DNA from: Amoebophrya sp. A120
Taxonomy: Eukaryota; Sar; Dinophyceae; Syndiniales; Amoebophryaceae
DNA: 64,000 nucleotides
Assembly (NCBI GenBank): GCA_905178155.1
Contig: CAJINV010000004.1
Span: 3,001,014-3,065,013 of the forward strand
Reading direction: 5' to 3'
Part shown: positions 33,115 through 45,486 of the stretch, in pieces
Layout of the letters: each line of letters opens with the position of its first letter
Position numbering within the stretch: position 1 is the first letter of the stretch
Program-made: the position numbers and the translations under genes
The notes under the pieces: generated by a model
Seen by the model: the letters and a program-made list of their open reading frames with translations, nothing else
What the model was told of the DNA's origin: nothing
The model's database searches: none

Positions 33115-34157
33115 TTTCGCAGAATACTTCGGAGCCGAGTGCCGGCGGATCTTGTTCAATAAGTTCTACTTTTGCCGCCAATGTGATTCCGAAGGACGAA
33201 AAGGAGCGAAGTAATATTATACTTTAGGTGAAGCTGGGTGGTAGTACGGTCAACGAATGAAGAAAGAAGATGCTGGTCGCGAAATGCTGTAGTTTTCAAA
33301 AAAAAGAAAAAACCTAAATGATCTTCAAACGTATATCACGGTCAGCGAGCGTAGGTGTACGTTTTGTCGTGACGAAAAATTAAGGAGACTGCTAGGGACC
33401 GTCAGCGAGACGAAAAAAAATCGAGCCGTTGGTTCGGTAAGCACCAAAAAAAGAAGTGCAGGGATCTGTCATATACCTATACCTCAATTTGTGACACTAT
33501 GTTTTTGATGTTGTACGTGACATTCACATTCCTGCTCAAGCTCTATGATTATGAATGTTCGCCATGGATAAATAGCAATACTTTTTTCAAGCGGCTAGAG
33601 GTAATCTGATACTAGTAATGCAGCGCTCCTGAGGATCTTCCCTAGTTCGGCTTTTGTCGTCTTTGAATCTAATTATCGAGTCATTAATCCGCAAACGAGC
33701 AACAACCCACGGCAATGCATCCAGGTACAGGTTCGCGACCAAACTCACTCCCGGGCGTTGCAGTTCTGTCGCTTTCATCGTAGAATAGATCGAAGACGTA
33801 ATTCCTTGGCATGAGCAGGGGCAGATGTTGTAGTTGCCTCTCGCTGTGCATCCTTCGATCCAGCCAACGATGTTCTTCCAGTTCTCGCCCGGAGGCCGTG
33901 GCTGGCGTCTAGGTCGTGCAGTTTAACTTCTCGGCTTTATTCTTTGCGATTCTGCACGATCAGTAGACGTAGAAAGGGAACTACTATATTGCGTTTGCAA
34001 TTTCTACGCGATCGTTTACTTAGTACAACAACTCTACGCTTCGATCGCGATATGAAAGAAGATCCACAGGATCCAACGAATCCCCGTTTGCCGTAGAAGA
34101 TGTCTTCAGGGACAGGAACCACCAGCGGCACGAGTTCATCTTCATCATTCGCTACCG
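33115..34157. other. Intergenic, no supported gene
   Basis: About 1 kb of AT-rich sequence with no ORF above 64 codons and no recognised signal. Confidence 0.5.
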
Positions 34158-35537
34158 CTATCCAAATGGATTCGTTGTTGCTACCACAGGACTTGGTTTC
34201 GGTCTGGCGGCATGTTGTTGCGGCCCACCACCGCCGTCTTCACGAACAGCAGCTTGTCCCGTGCCGCCTGCCCTACCTCGTCTTGGGGTCGTGACTCCTC
34301 GAGCCTTTGCAACATGTGCAGCTGGAGAGGAACAAGACTCCGTGTGGCCTGGCGTTATTGCATTTGCAGCGGAGGTCGTGTAGTAGTTAGAGGCGCCCTC
34401 AAATGATGAAACTGAAAGTCCACCGGGGGCAGCACCACGAGGACCACCACCAGAAGGAGCTCCATATGGAGCCCCAGTTGTTGTGGTTGCGCCGAAAGTA
34501 GGATGAACAGGGAGCGATGTTGTCGCCGGTTCAGCCGTGGTCGGGGGGACTACAAAAGGAACCGTGTTTATGGGAGCGCCAGGATTGAAATCGTCAAAGT
34601 TGAAATAGTTTGCCATGCATAAAGTGCAACCCACAAAGTGCGTGTCTTGCAGAGTAGGCAAGTGAGGCAGATTGTAAGTCTGTCGAGGGATAGAAATAGC
34701 ACTGCTAAAGTAGCATGACAAAACGCGTCTTCCTTACCCAAACAGCATTACAGAGTGGATTTCGGCTCTACCCCAATTTGTCATGCGCCACTTGAAAACT
34801 AGCCGCCAACTGGTTTCCGTTTTCTGCATCACAAATTATTTCAACTTTGACGATTTCGATCCTGACAATACCATAGTGTTTGGTCCGTACGCCACATCCT
34901 GCGCTCGCTGGTTCAATCCCCGTTCCACGTTAAGTTCTGCGAGGGTTTTGGGTATCAAAGCTCCACTGCCGCCGCCCGTCCCAGCATGATTTTTACTTCC
35001 ACCTCCGAGCTGGACTTCCAGCCCGGTGGTCCAGTCGGTGTAGCTCCAATGCGCGTTTTTTTCCTCGTTAATGTTCCTCGCGAAGGCTTCCTTTTCGGCG
35101 GCGGTCCGCTTGTCCGGTGGCGGGGGTGGGACGTACGCGGCGGCGACCGCGGCGTTGTAGGCCGGGAGCTGGGCTTGCGGCCCCACAAACTGCATGTTCG
35201 CCTCAATTTGCGCGGACGTGAGGCCGGATCGCTGGAGCGCCTCGACGTGCCTATGGTGGCGCTGCTCCTCCGTTTCGCCCTGTTTTTTCCAACATTTGTC
35301 GCTTTGGTCGTAGTAAAAAAGATTCTCCTCCGCTCCCAAATCCGCATTGCGGTACCCGTCGCTACTGTAATGATAATTGTCTCTTGCAGCTGCTGCATTT
35401 TTGTAGTCGCTATCGACAAAAAAACCCACAAAGGTCTGCCACAACTGCACCAGACGGTACTTGAGCGGTGGTGCGGGAGCCTCCTCCGGGTGCCGGTCGA
35501 CTGGGGCGGGAGCCGCTGCACCAGGTGCGTCGATCAT
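34158..35537 (-). CDS. Pro/Ala-rich protein with a Sec16-like FYYD-W motif
   Basis: Exons 35537-34876 and 34568-34158, joined at a GTGTT duplication, encode about 355 residues starting MIDAPGAAAPAP. A central segment (AEENLFYYDQSDKCWKKQGE) resembles the 'FYYDxxLKxWV' motif near the C-terminus of COPII scaffold Sec16. The match is short and the rest does not help. A PPPPP tract, a charged helix (KRTAAEKEAFARNINEEK) and a Thr/Pro/Gly-rich C-terminus ending in NPFG follow. No transmembrane segment is evident. A role in vesicle coats is only a suggestion. Confidence 0.6.
34569..34875. mobile_element. Introner, class I
   Basis: The minus-strand start TATGGTATTGTCAGGATCGA mirrors the plus-strand start TATGGGAGCGCCAGGATTGA; both continue AATCGTCAAAGTTGAAATA. 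GTGTT is duplicated at 34564-34568 and 34876-34880. Excision joins DVAYGPN to TVPFVVPP. Confidence 0.92.
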
Positions 35538-37346
35538 TATCGTATTCCTTTTCTTGCTGCTAGTGTTCTTTTCTATATGCTGTACGAACAAGTACAAGAA
35601 CGATAGGTCGTGCTGGTGATCCGGCCACGATGATGAACATATGATTTTTACTGAACGTGGGGCGGCGAAGATGTATGGTGGGAAGGGGAAGGGGTAGGGG
35701 ACTAGGTCCAAGTAAACTAATACATGTTGCCATTGATGCCTTCCTAACGAATATATTAGGGAAATCGACACGACCAAATCGAAGGAATCTAACCGCAAAA
35801 ATTGGAATTGCGTCCTGCACCAAAAAATGTTCTCCCGTGGTCCAGGTCGTGGAAATTATTGGAAAAGTGAGATTCTTCCTCTTCAGCTTCATCACCAGAA
35901 GATCAAATTTGGATGAATTCGCAATCGCAAATAAAGTGACCTACTTCACCCACATTGTGACTACCACCTCCACAACGGAAAAATGTTGAAAGTAGATCTT
36001 GTAAATGTGCTTCATCTTTCTGCTTCGCCCAAATGCAAATCGCGAAGGTGAGGAGCACCGCCCGGCAGATCATCGACGGTGCAGCTGCCCAGAAATAAAA
36101 CTTCAGCTGAAAGTAAGACTCGACGTCGGGTTGAAGTTTAGAGAACAAGCAAAGATCAAGATGGTCCATCCATTCTCACCTTCGACGGCGGCCGCCATGA
36201 GATCGATAATCCAAATCATCATGCTGCGTAGTTGAACACCAATAAACTTCTGATAGAACAAGCAGGTCAACAGCTTCATATCTGTGACCACTCAGCAGGC
36301 ACCTCGCGCTAGCAGCGTCGTGTTTTTTTTTTCGTGGTGATGAAAGTTTGAAAGCTGGTGACTCATCATGCCAAACGATCTGGTTGCTCTAATTTTTTTG
36401 CTTTTCTCCCGACGTCCACATCCACATCGGTCGTCCTCGCGGCCGTCAGCTTGATCCTTAATTTGTCTCCTGCTCCTCGACCTTGCGACGACGCTGCTTC
36501 AGCTCTTCAGCTCGTCGCCTCGTTGTCGTTACTCTTCAGGATGTTCAAAAAGAAATAAAACACTTAGAAGGCTACTGAATGTGATGCGGACGCGTTTTCA
36601 TTTCCCTGTCCAATCGTTTGTACTGATACAAAAATGTACTTCATCGATGATAGATTTCCTTTTACTTATGTACCTATGTACTATCATCTTACTCTTAGCG
36701 AACAAAAAGCGTATATACGTTCTCGTTATCGTTTCTACTGCGAAAAGTTCACCTCACCTGTGTAGTGCTGGAGGCTCCTCATCGCGGAGGTGATAAAGTC
36801 AAGGCCCTCGTCGAATTGACAACAACTCGCCGAAAAATTCGTACTAGAGAAATAGTGGAGACCATAAAGACAAAAGTGCAAAAGTTAAAGTAGCAAAATA
36901 GTGATTCAGCAGATCGTAACAATAGAAATGGGCGGCCGCGGCTGGTCATGAGTTTTACAACATGAACATGTACCGGGTCAGCATACGTATGAAGTAACAG
37001 CCAGAGTCCCTAATACACCAGTAAGTAGAAGTGCCTCTCCTGTGTCAACAGCTAGGAGCTCTGGCTCTGCAGCCGGTCGCTGCACAAAAACCACGATCAT
37101 TGGGACATCACCATGTCCGCTGTCGTGGGTGAGGTATTACGACATTATGGTTACGATCATATGATTAAGTTGTTCTTCTTCCTCTTCTTCTCCGATGGAT
37201 GTTGAAGCCTACTGAATCATCATGATGTAGAATTGTAAACGCTGATCTGTTATTTTCCAGTTCCGGCGCAGAAGCGTTCATCCTTTTCGTTCGAAAATGT
37301 AGTTCTTCCGTTGCACCAGCCATAGTTTGTTTATTCAGCAGCTTGT
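35538..37346. other. Intergenic with a possible short membrane-protein exon
   Basis: Mostly AT-rich with short ORFs. On the minus strand around 36290-36000, two frames look more protein-like: KLLTCLFYQKFIGVQLRSMM with IIDLMAAAVEG, ending at a GTGAGA donor, and YFWAAAPSMICRAVLLTFAI after a TTACTTTCAG acceptor. The phases of these two do not join cleanly, so I do not call a gene. Confidence 0.35.
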
Positions 37347-38493
37347 TTATTCATCCCCGTCACCGCCAACGCGATTTCCCGCCCCGGAAAAGGGCGTGAA
37401 GGTATTTTGCTGCTGCCCCCGGGCGGAGGGTGTGGAGCCCAGCTGCCCGCTGCCGTAGTCCTGCACGCCGCCTCGTTCGCTCCCGAGCTGATTGTCCGGC
37501 TGGATGGGCGCGTGCACACCACCCATGTTCTATCCTGAGAAAAAAGTGTAAGTGTTGCAGTTACACGACACTCTGATGGAAGACAAGCAAGACAGACGAC
37601 CTCTGTCATGCAGGAAATCAAGAAGTGCGTCGTGCCAGCCTCATTTCATATCGTGTTTTTCTTTATAGTGGTCTGCGCATCACAGGTTTTCTTTGCCATG
37701 TCGAGCGACTTTGCGATGCAGAAACTCCAACAAATGTTAATGTGTAGCTGTAACACTTTTTTCCTCTGATATGTTCTCGAACTCCTCCACTGTTTTGTTG
37801 TAGACAATGAAGCTGGTGATGGACACCCCCCAAAGCGCGATGATGCCGAGAAGCGACAATGCGGAAATAAAGTTCCACTTGGTCACGGACACACCGTCCG
37901 GCATCTTGCTGGCGTCGTTGGTGAACATCGGCGGCGATTTTGGCTTCACCATGCGGTCGATCAAAATCACGATCGCAAAAATTCCCTGCAGAAACGTCAC
38001 CATGCCCCAGGTTACCTATGTCCGGATATGGATTCAGCGTGAACTCTATACTATGTGGACGCTTGTTTCATCTGTTGGATGTATTCTATTTACTAATAGT
38101 TGCGTCACGTATGAGTACTACGACATACTTACATTGCAGCTTGTGCAGTTGCATCATTTTAGCCCAAGTTCAACATCTCCATTTGCATTCATCGAAGCTA
38201 TTGTTACTTCTTCTTCATCTATCCATCAAGACGTCTATAGTCGTAAAAATACGTCGTGGAGGAACTTGCTTCTATACCAGGCACTGCATGTCCACGGAGC
38301 CATCGCGCAGCGTGAAGAGTCCGACGGAGGCCAGCAGCATGGTGACGAAGCCGCCGAGGATGTCTAGCATCACGAACTGCTGCACCGCGTGGGCAAACAG
38401 GAAGAGGATAAACACAAACAACACGTAGCGTGCCCGCAACGCACAGCGGCTGGGCGTCGGCGCCACCGCCACAGCTGGAAGAGGGATCACCAT
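37347..38493 (-). CDS. Four-helix membrane protein, unidentified
   Basis: Exons 38493-38278, 38015-37772 and 37530-37347 encode about 213 residues. Intron 1 is GT-AG (262 nt); intron 2 is an introner. Four hydrophobic spans are clear: YVLFVFILFLFAHAVQQF, LGGFVTMLLASVGLFTL, WGMVTFLQGIFAIVILI and ISALSLLGIIALWGVSITSF. A polar, Gly/Gln/Ser-rich cytosolic-type tail follows, ending near FTPFSGAGNRVGGDGDE. Size and layout recall tetraspanning endomembrane proteins (SCAMP, MARVEL and Tvp families), but no family signature is visible. Confidence 0.7.
37531..37771. mobile_element. Introner, class G
   Basis: The ends TATCCTGAGAAAAAAGTGTA (plus) and TATCAGAGGAAAAAAGTGTT (minus) mirror each other. TGTTC is duplicated at 37526-37530 and 37772-37776. 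Excision joins TVEEFEN to MGGVHAPI. Confidence 0.92.
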
Positions 38494-39846
38494 AATTTTC
38501 TTGTTGAGTACAACTTCTACGGAGCTTGTACTTAGTTGGTTCCCGTCTGATTATAGCAGGACGGAGATGATCTTGTTCGCAATGCGCAGCACGATTTCAG
38601 GGACATAAAAGTTGAATTTGATGTAATCAGGGTATAAAATTATTTCAAAGAGGTAAAGATTAAGGCAAAAGAAACGGTCATGATAGCCAAACGCTGATGG
38701 GGTCAACGCCTGACATAAAAATTCTTCTAAACATGAACATTCAGGAAAAAAGTAGACATACAGAAGATTAAGATACAATTACAAATATTTTTATATTCAG
38801 GTGCGATAAAATGACTCTTGTCAGTTCCGAAAGGAAATTTCACCAGTGCCACACCTGTAGGAAATTCATATTCAACAACAACAATTTTCAAGACGCAAGT
38901 ACGCAATCAAGGTTCTCTAAAAATCCAGCATCATGGGGATTCGGAAAAATAGTACAAAACACACAAGAACGACTAGTACACGGGCGCACCATTAGAGCAA
39001 GCACTACATCACCGAGGAGTTTGAATAAGACGAAAAGCGCGGCAAAACCGACCACAGTGGTATCATAATACTGCACCACGACTTGGCGTCGTCCAATGGC
39101 TGCAGGCAGAACCGAGTTTATAAAGTTGCAGCACTAGTTGTAGTAGTACCGATGTTGACTGTGAATAAATCGTTTTCATGTTGTGGCTCCTCTTGTACGA
39201 TGGAGTCCTCAACGGGCGTCAAGTGTAATTCTACTTGCAGGAAAACGACAACCGATATATGGATTTTTTTTGTCCATCATGATCTACGACATTGCTGATA
39301 GCACAAGAAATAGTACGAGCTCTTGCAACAGCGACAAGTAGCACCAAACCGACAAGGCATTTCCATCCGATACCGATTCCGAATCCGACGTAGTTGGTTT
39401 TTGTAAGCATAAACTATCGACGAGAAAAAGAACATAAACAATTCTCCGTGCACCTTTCTCGCATGTTCCAGATCTACTGTTCACCTTCAGAACCGTCCTG
39501 ATATGTCAAAACGATGAAAACAAAAAGAAGTTTCTGACAAACAAATCCTCGGTAGGATCATTGGTTATGCTTTTTATGATGTGTGCGCCGGTTTTGTATG
39601 TATTTTTATACCAGTTAGTTCATCATCATCTTTTGCTAGGTGCTGCCCAGGAGAAGAAGCTGAATCTGAGTGCTTGCTTTGAGTTTCTTGCTAGTAGCTG
39701 GACGCAGCAGTGGACGCGGAGCAAAGTTGAGGTTGCATACTGAACAAGAACTAATTTGCACACCACTCAATGGTAACACGCAGCTATTCTCCGCTGTCGT
39801 CGTCGTGGATATCTTGAGTAGATGAACAAGTGGTCTTCTACTTCTT
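38494..39846. other. Intergenic, no supported gene
   Basis: AT-rich spacer. A minus-strand frame near 39079-38888 has a hydrophobic run (GFAALFVLFKLLGDVVLALM) but lacks supporting exons. Nothing else stands out. Confidence 0.4.
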
Positions 39847-42056
39847 CTAAGCCTTCGTCTTGGTCATGCGGTCCTCGAATTCTTTCATCTTTTGCTCCGC
39901 ATCCTGTTCTATCAAATGCAAAAATGTCTGGGTCTGGAAACTTGTGATGCAAGGAAGGGAATACAGTGTGACACTGTAATGCGCTCCCCAGGATGACAAG
40001 TTTTTCCGTGGTTCAGAGTTCTTGCGTACTCCGCATGAGAAACTGCGTTTTTGCATGACAGACAAGAGGACCTCTTCGCGGGCACGCAATACAGAGTTTA
40101 GAGTCATGCCAGACTAGCATGACAAATCTCGCAATCTCCCAGACCCAGACATATTTGCAGTTCATATGTTCGCGTTTCTGCTGCACCCACTTTGCCCGGT
40201 CGCGCAGATACTCCAAATACACGTCGTAATATTCCTTCCGGGCCTCCGGAAATTTCACGGATAGCAGCTCCTCCCAAAGATTTTCCCCCGTGTGCGCGGA
40301 CACGCTGCAGGAAGCCATATTCATGTAGAATTCCTCCAGCACGTGCGACATCGACCTGGGATGTATTGTGCGACGTGAATGAGAATGAAGATCAAGACAC
40401 CCAAATCTATCAGATAGATTAGGGAATCCGCTTCTGATGTATCTGTTGAAATAGGTCGAGGCTGTACGCCTAAACTTTTCAGGATGAAAAGCGTTCGACT
40501 CAAGATACTGACACAGGATATCAAACCTGCACCTGCTCTACTTCGCATTGCTGATGAGTCAATAAGTAAATTGAAATTTCCATTTTGTTTTTTTACCTGC
40601 TCAAGCTTTCCAGGTAGCTGTTTTCGTCCTTCCGGAGGGCTTTCGAGAAGGCCTGCTGATCCGTGAGCCAGTTTTTGACGTAGCCGCAGCCGAGCACGTC
40701 GCACTTGTTGAAGGTGAGCACGAAGGGCAGCTGAAACTTGTACAGGATGGAGCACGCGTACAGCATGTTGCTCATGAAGCTGACCGGGCGAGTGCAGCGG
40801 GCGGTGTCCACCACGTAGTTGATCACGGTCGGGTACCCCGACAGGGGGTTGTCCCGCGAGGGGGTGGCCAGCGTGTCCGCGATAATTTGCCCGGACGCGC
40901 TCCAGCCGAAGACCTCGATCTGTCCCGGCGTGTCGACCAACACGTAGTCGTAGTCCTTCGACCGCTTGTCCAGGATCTGCAGCACCTGGTGGAACTTCAT
41001 GGCAAACAGCCCCAAGGAGGTCATGATCGCGCCGTTGGGCCCGTGGCCGTAGTCCTCCATCACCTTCTTGTAGTCCACGGTGTCCCGGATGTCGATGTGG
41101 CGTGGGTACTTCAGGTTCTGGACCGCGGGGTCCAGGTTGATCATGTACACGCGCTTCTTTTTCGCGATCAGCTCCAGGTACATGCGGTGCATCAGGGTCG
41201 TCTTGCCGGACCCCGCCATGCCCACGTTCAGAATCACCGTCGGCAGCTGCCGCGGATCCTTCTCGGAAGACAGGAGGAGCGGAGTTGTTGTAGCCGACGT
41301 GGTTCTTCTTGTTTCAACAGGAGCTTTAATATCGCCGGCAGAAGCCGCGGATGACGAGGAGGTGGAAGTACTACTACCCGACAAATTTTTCAAAAGGTTT
41401 TGTCGCATATTAACATCTTCATTATCTTCGCCACAGATCTCCATAGACAATGTTTCGGCCGGTCGCTGCTCTTGTTCTAGGCCCTCCGTGCTAAAAAAAT
41501 TCGCGTTGTCCTCGAACTCCCGGATTAGCTCCTTTTCCTCCTCCGCGTTCAGCTCTTTTTGACCGGCGCGCCCTTGTGGCCCTTGATGGTGCACTAGATC
41601 TGTACTTCTCAAATTTTCTGACAGAAGTGCCGCAGCTCCATAATTCTCGCAGGCGGGCGCGGTCGTGGTCGTGGCGGTGACAGCACTTCTAGTAGTTGGT
41701 CTTGTCCTAGTACTACAAGTTTGCGGCTCGACGTCGGCCTGTCTCGTCATCATGCTCATCCCATCTTCTACATCTTCTTGGCCGCCCGCGTCTTCTTCAT
41801 CTTCCACAGACAGTTTAAGATTGAGAAAGGAATTTATCGTTCCGTGGACATCATCTTCGTCCTGAAGATCGTCTTTTTCGTCATCTTCAGCGGCGCATGG
41901 TCCGCGATTCATGTCCGAAGATAATTCCTCTTCATCGCTTGCCGGGGGCAACAGACGCTCCACGGTGCCCCCCGGCGCGCAGTTTTTCTTCTTGCTGCTC
42001 CCAGAGCTGGGAGCATGCTGCGACGTGGACGTCGTGGAAGTGGAGGACATTGACAT
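39847..42056 (-). CDS. GPN1: GPN-loop GTPase 1 with long acidic N-terminal extension
   Basis: Exons 42056-40597, 40355-40167 and 39904-39847 encode about 568 residues. The GTPase core carries the P-loop GMAGSGKTTL near residue 280, NLDPAV, the family-defining Gly-Pro-Asn loop in YGHGPNGAIMTSLGLF, the G3 DTPGQIE and NKCD. GPN1 (XAB1/Npa3) works with GPN3 in assembling and importing RNA polymerase II. The C-terminus is charged and helical (EDRMTKTKA). About 265 residues precede the core, rich in Ser/Thr and Asp/Glu (SDEEELSSDMN, EDDEKDDLQDEDD); in most GPN1 proteins the P-loop lies near the N-terminus. Intron 1 is GT-AG; intron 2 is an introner. Confidence 0.92.
39910..40166. mobile_element. 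Introner, class C
   Basis: The ends TATCAAATGCAAAAATGTCT (plus) and TATGAACTGCAAATATGTCT (minus) both continue with GGGTCTGG. TGTTC is duplicated at 39905-39909 and 40167-40171. Excision joins VQQKRE to QDAEQKMK in GPN1. Confidence 0.93.
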
Positions 42057-43021
42057 TTTTCGTTTAGTTATTTTCGCCCTATGATGAAGATGTGCGTACA
42101 ATCGATTTTGCGCTAGTTCTTGTATGCGGTCGTCGGAGGTGCAATTTATTTATTTTTCCGTCTGGGTCTGCTGGTTTCCGCTATCGCTTCAGAGTGAATG
42201 GAAAAGCTTCCACTGCGGTTTTGAAAGCTGTTGCGATTATCAAGAGCAAGTTGCGATAATCATACATAATTTCTGGTGCTGATAGTACGACGAAGTCGGG
42301 GGCTATTTTTGTAAAAGGAGTTCCGTCGACTGATTCTCGGCATTTCATTTTTGATCGTATTATTTGTTTCTGATCGTGGACCCCGCTCCTTCAAGCGCAA
42401 AAATGCTTCTAGAAATAAAGCAATCTACTTCAGACAAATTTCAGGATCTGGATCAATTCTCGCAGGTCTTCATCTTCAATGATCAAGCACATCACTTCCT
42501 TCGCTAATAGCAGATCACGTTGGTCAGGCTCATGAGTATGGTTACTCGCTTGCTTCTACGCTTCTTCTTCTTTTTTAGGGAACGATGATTTTCAACTAAA
42601 AATAGTGTACTAGCGACACTGGATCTAATCTTTGCAACAAGTTCAAGTGTTTTGCGTTCGAGCACTCTGATCCTTTTTCGGTCGGTCCCGCATCTGGGCG
42701 CGAGAGCAAAAATGGAGCGTTAATTTATGACGAGCACGCGATCGTCGGCACGCAGAAAATCACCGAGGAACACACAATAACCCCCGCAAGAGCCGAAAGC
42801 ACATAGTTGCGTCCCGCGTTCCACCGTTCTTCACAAATAAGCTAATAATACGTCGCTTACACTTACTCGGGGTAAAATAAGAGAGTTGATCTTTTTGTGC
42901 AGGGAGAGGGATGTCTGGTGAGAAAAGTGCGACGTTTTTTTTTTCAATTTCAATTTCATTCAATCATCATCATGACGATCATCGTTCCGTCCTCGCGACG
43001 TGCGCATGCTGCTCACAATCT
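42057..43021. other. Intergenic, no supported gene
   Basis: Spacer of about 960 bp between GPN1 and the next gene upstream on the minus strand. No ORF or motif worth calling. Confidence 0.5.
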
Positions 43022-44407
43022 TTACTTGATTTTGTCTGCCAGAGCACCAGACCCTCGTGGTCCGGCACCACTTGCAACACTCGTTGTCGTAGCCCTGCCG
43101 CCACCTCCTCCTGCTCCACCAGCAGGTCCCGGCGGAGCGCCAGTCTTTATCCTGTGCAAAAGTATCGCACTCGTATTGCAGTCATGCATTAGCATTGTAA
43201 TGCATTTATATTACGAGTACGATACTTTTGCAGATCATAGTCTTCTTGAGCACACAAGCGGGAGGACACAGCATTTTGTCGACCCACCTCGCCGGGAGAA
43301 ACCGGCGCCACATCTTTTGCGCCATCTTGGCAAAGTACGTGTGTCGGCCGGCAAGGGTCCCAACCGTGAGGAGGATCAGCGTGTAGACGGGCGACACCAG
43401 AAAGATGCTCAGCACGCGGTAGCTATTCGGGCCGTCCTTCAGCGATCCGACGAGGCCCACCTTGGCCAACGCGGGTCGGACAAGGGTCACGCTAGACGTG
43501 CCGGTGATCTGATGCGAGATCATGTAAGTTTTTTATGAGGTGGTGTGATTTCGCTTTGTTGATTCAAAAGCTATATCATTCTGCTAGCCGCATGGGCAAC
43601 ATGTACCGAGGAATGCTAGAGCAACTACAACATCCTGTACTAATTATTTTCACATTTTTCAAGCCCTTCTTCAACAAGAAGGAATAGAAATACTGCAAAG
43701 ACGGTGCATTTCAGGAGTCCATCCAACCACCAGTCTTGTGACCAGCGCGCCCTCTCCGGTTCGGCTTTGGTAGTCCAGGCCCAGAACCGCTCACAAAGGG
43801 AGAGCTGCTCCTGCTGGTCCCCGTTCCGACAAGGGATCGTCATGCGCGTAAAGCTCCTCTTCGCGCTTGCTGTTGTTCGTCCCGACGCAGCACTAGGCGA
43901 AGTAGAACTGCGGAAAGAACCTGAACCAGTGAAGAAGCGACGGCTCCTCGCGCCGCACCCGTGTCGCTGGAAGTAGAACAGATTTGGCACCAGACGTGTC
44001 TTAACAAACAAGTACGCTTGCGACGCGATGCCCCGGGCCCTCGCGGGCGGGCTACTTGTTGTTCGGCCAATGCTTGGCCTCAGAAGAGCACCACGGAGAT
44101 GGCCCAGAGTCAGACTTTGCTTGAAGAACGAGGTAGATGTGTTTAATATTGTTCCACCGTAGCTAGCCCTCGCGTTTCTAGCTGCACGACCTATGGTGCC
44201 AGACACGTGGTGCGAAAAAAACCGTGCTGGAGTAGATGAGGGCGCGAACCTGTGAAACGTCAAAGCTTGCGTTGTAATTCTCTGCGGCAAAGGTCCCAAT
44301 ATTACCGCGGAAGTAGTTGCAGCTCTCCTCGTTGCGTGAAGACAGCTGCGCCGAAAATACAAGAACAACTCTACTGGACGACGAGTGTTCACTCCAGCAA
44401 CCCACAT
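43022..44407 (-). CDS. Mitochondrial inner-membrane type protein, DUF6787-like
   Basis: Exons 44407-43694, 43508-43240 and 43147-43022 encode about 367 residues. The N-terminus is rich in Arg, Ser, Thr and Ala and poor in acidic residues (YFRRSCLHATRRAATTS, HHVSGTIGRAARNARAS), as expected for mitochondrial targeting. After the first splice the sequence reads LLKCTVFAITGTSSVTLVRP, GSLKDGPNSYRVLSI, PVYTLILLTVGTLAGRH and YFAKMAQKMWRRFLP. It resembles the small mitochondrial membrane family DUF6787, whose molecular role is unknown; I assign this from memory of the motif pattern. The C-terminal tail is Gly/Ala-rich. Intron 1 is GT-AG; intron 2 is a 92-bp introner. Confidence 0.7.
43148..43239. mobile_element. 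Minimal introner, class A (92 bp)
   Basis: The ends TATCCTGTGCAAAAGTATCG (plus) and TATGATCTGCAAAAGTATCG (minus) are followed by further inverted sequence, so the element is almost all hairpin. GTCTT is duplicated at 43143-43147 and 43240-43244. Excision joins ACVLKK to TGAPPGPA. Confidence 0.93.
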
Positions 44408-45486
44408 GCTGCCTAGTAAAAGCAAACAGGCAGTAGACGACGAGAGAACTGAGACGGACGTCGGAACAATGGAAGAAAGAGTCTGCGCATGTTGATGTTG
44501 ATGGTGCCGTCCTACATATCAGAGCGAAGATCTTGGCGGTTGGTCGGTGCCTCTACTTTAACTTTTCTTCTCTTGCCGCACCAAAAATAAAAAATCATAA
44601 AAATAAAGGTAGACAAATAAGATTCAAGAAGTCGTCGTCGTGAGGGAAGTGAAAATGATGCTACTTAACAAGTAGGTAGATGAATCCACGAGCCAACATC
44701 AAGCGACGATCGAAGGTCCATGTGCAACATGTGCTGACCCTGACCCTAGCGCCGCCCTTTGGGATTTCACCTGTTAGTGTTACAGAGGAAGATGCAAGAT
44801 GACGCGCTGCAATAATTGCGGGTCGTGGGCTGCATCATGGCAAGATGATCAAGCATCAACGCAACGATTGATTACCGATTACATTCGCCTCCCTCGGTGG
44901 ACTGTCCTTGGGCACCAGCTGACAAGGGGTCAGAAAGCAGAACTAGAATATTTTGAAAAGAGAAAGACACAGGACGAAAAGTAGAGAACTACAGCCGCAG
45001 AGCAGATTCTGATTCGAACTACAGCTTCAGCTTCGCAGGACAAATAGGCTTCCTCTCCAAATTTCTTCTTACTAGCACGACAATTTATCATTACCAAAAC
45101 CCATGCACAGGAAACAAAAACATCAATGAGCAAGAGTACGTAGCGGAACACTTGTGAACGCCGAGAACCCGAAACAATAAATGCGCAAAAACACTGTCAT
45201 GCTCTACTACGTACTCCGCTTCTTGGTAGAGAAGTTGTGCGGAGCGACGAGCAGCAGGATGAAGTTTACGCTTATCTTTATAGTTACATACTTTTTTGAA
45301 TTCGAGTCGACATTTTGTGCGGAGATTCGTGCTTTTTTTTTTCGTATCTTTTCTCAAGTCGCTGGGAGCAGAGTCGGAATTTCTACAGCTGTTTCTATCC
45401 AGGAGCGGAAGAGCTCTTGCGCCACGTTGAAGATCACTGAGAATCATCCACGTGGCCGGCGCCGGCGCGTGCTGGCAGCCCGGGCA
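44408..45486. other. Intergenic, no supported gene
   Basis: AT-rich spacer; only short ORFs on either strand and no recognised RNA gene. Confidence 0.45.

Noticed and set aside
40887-41562. Plus-strand ORFs opposite GPN1
   Set aside because: GPN1 motifs on the minus strand are unambiguous; the plus frames are antisense shadows.
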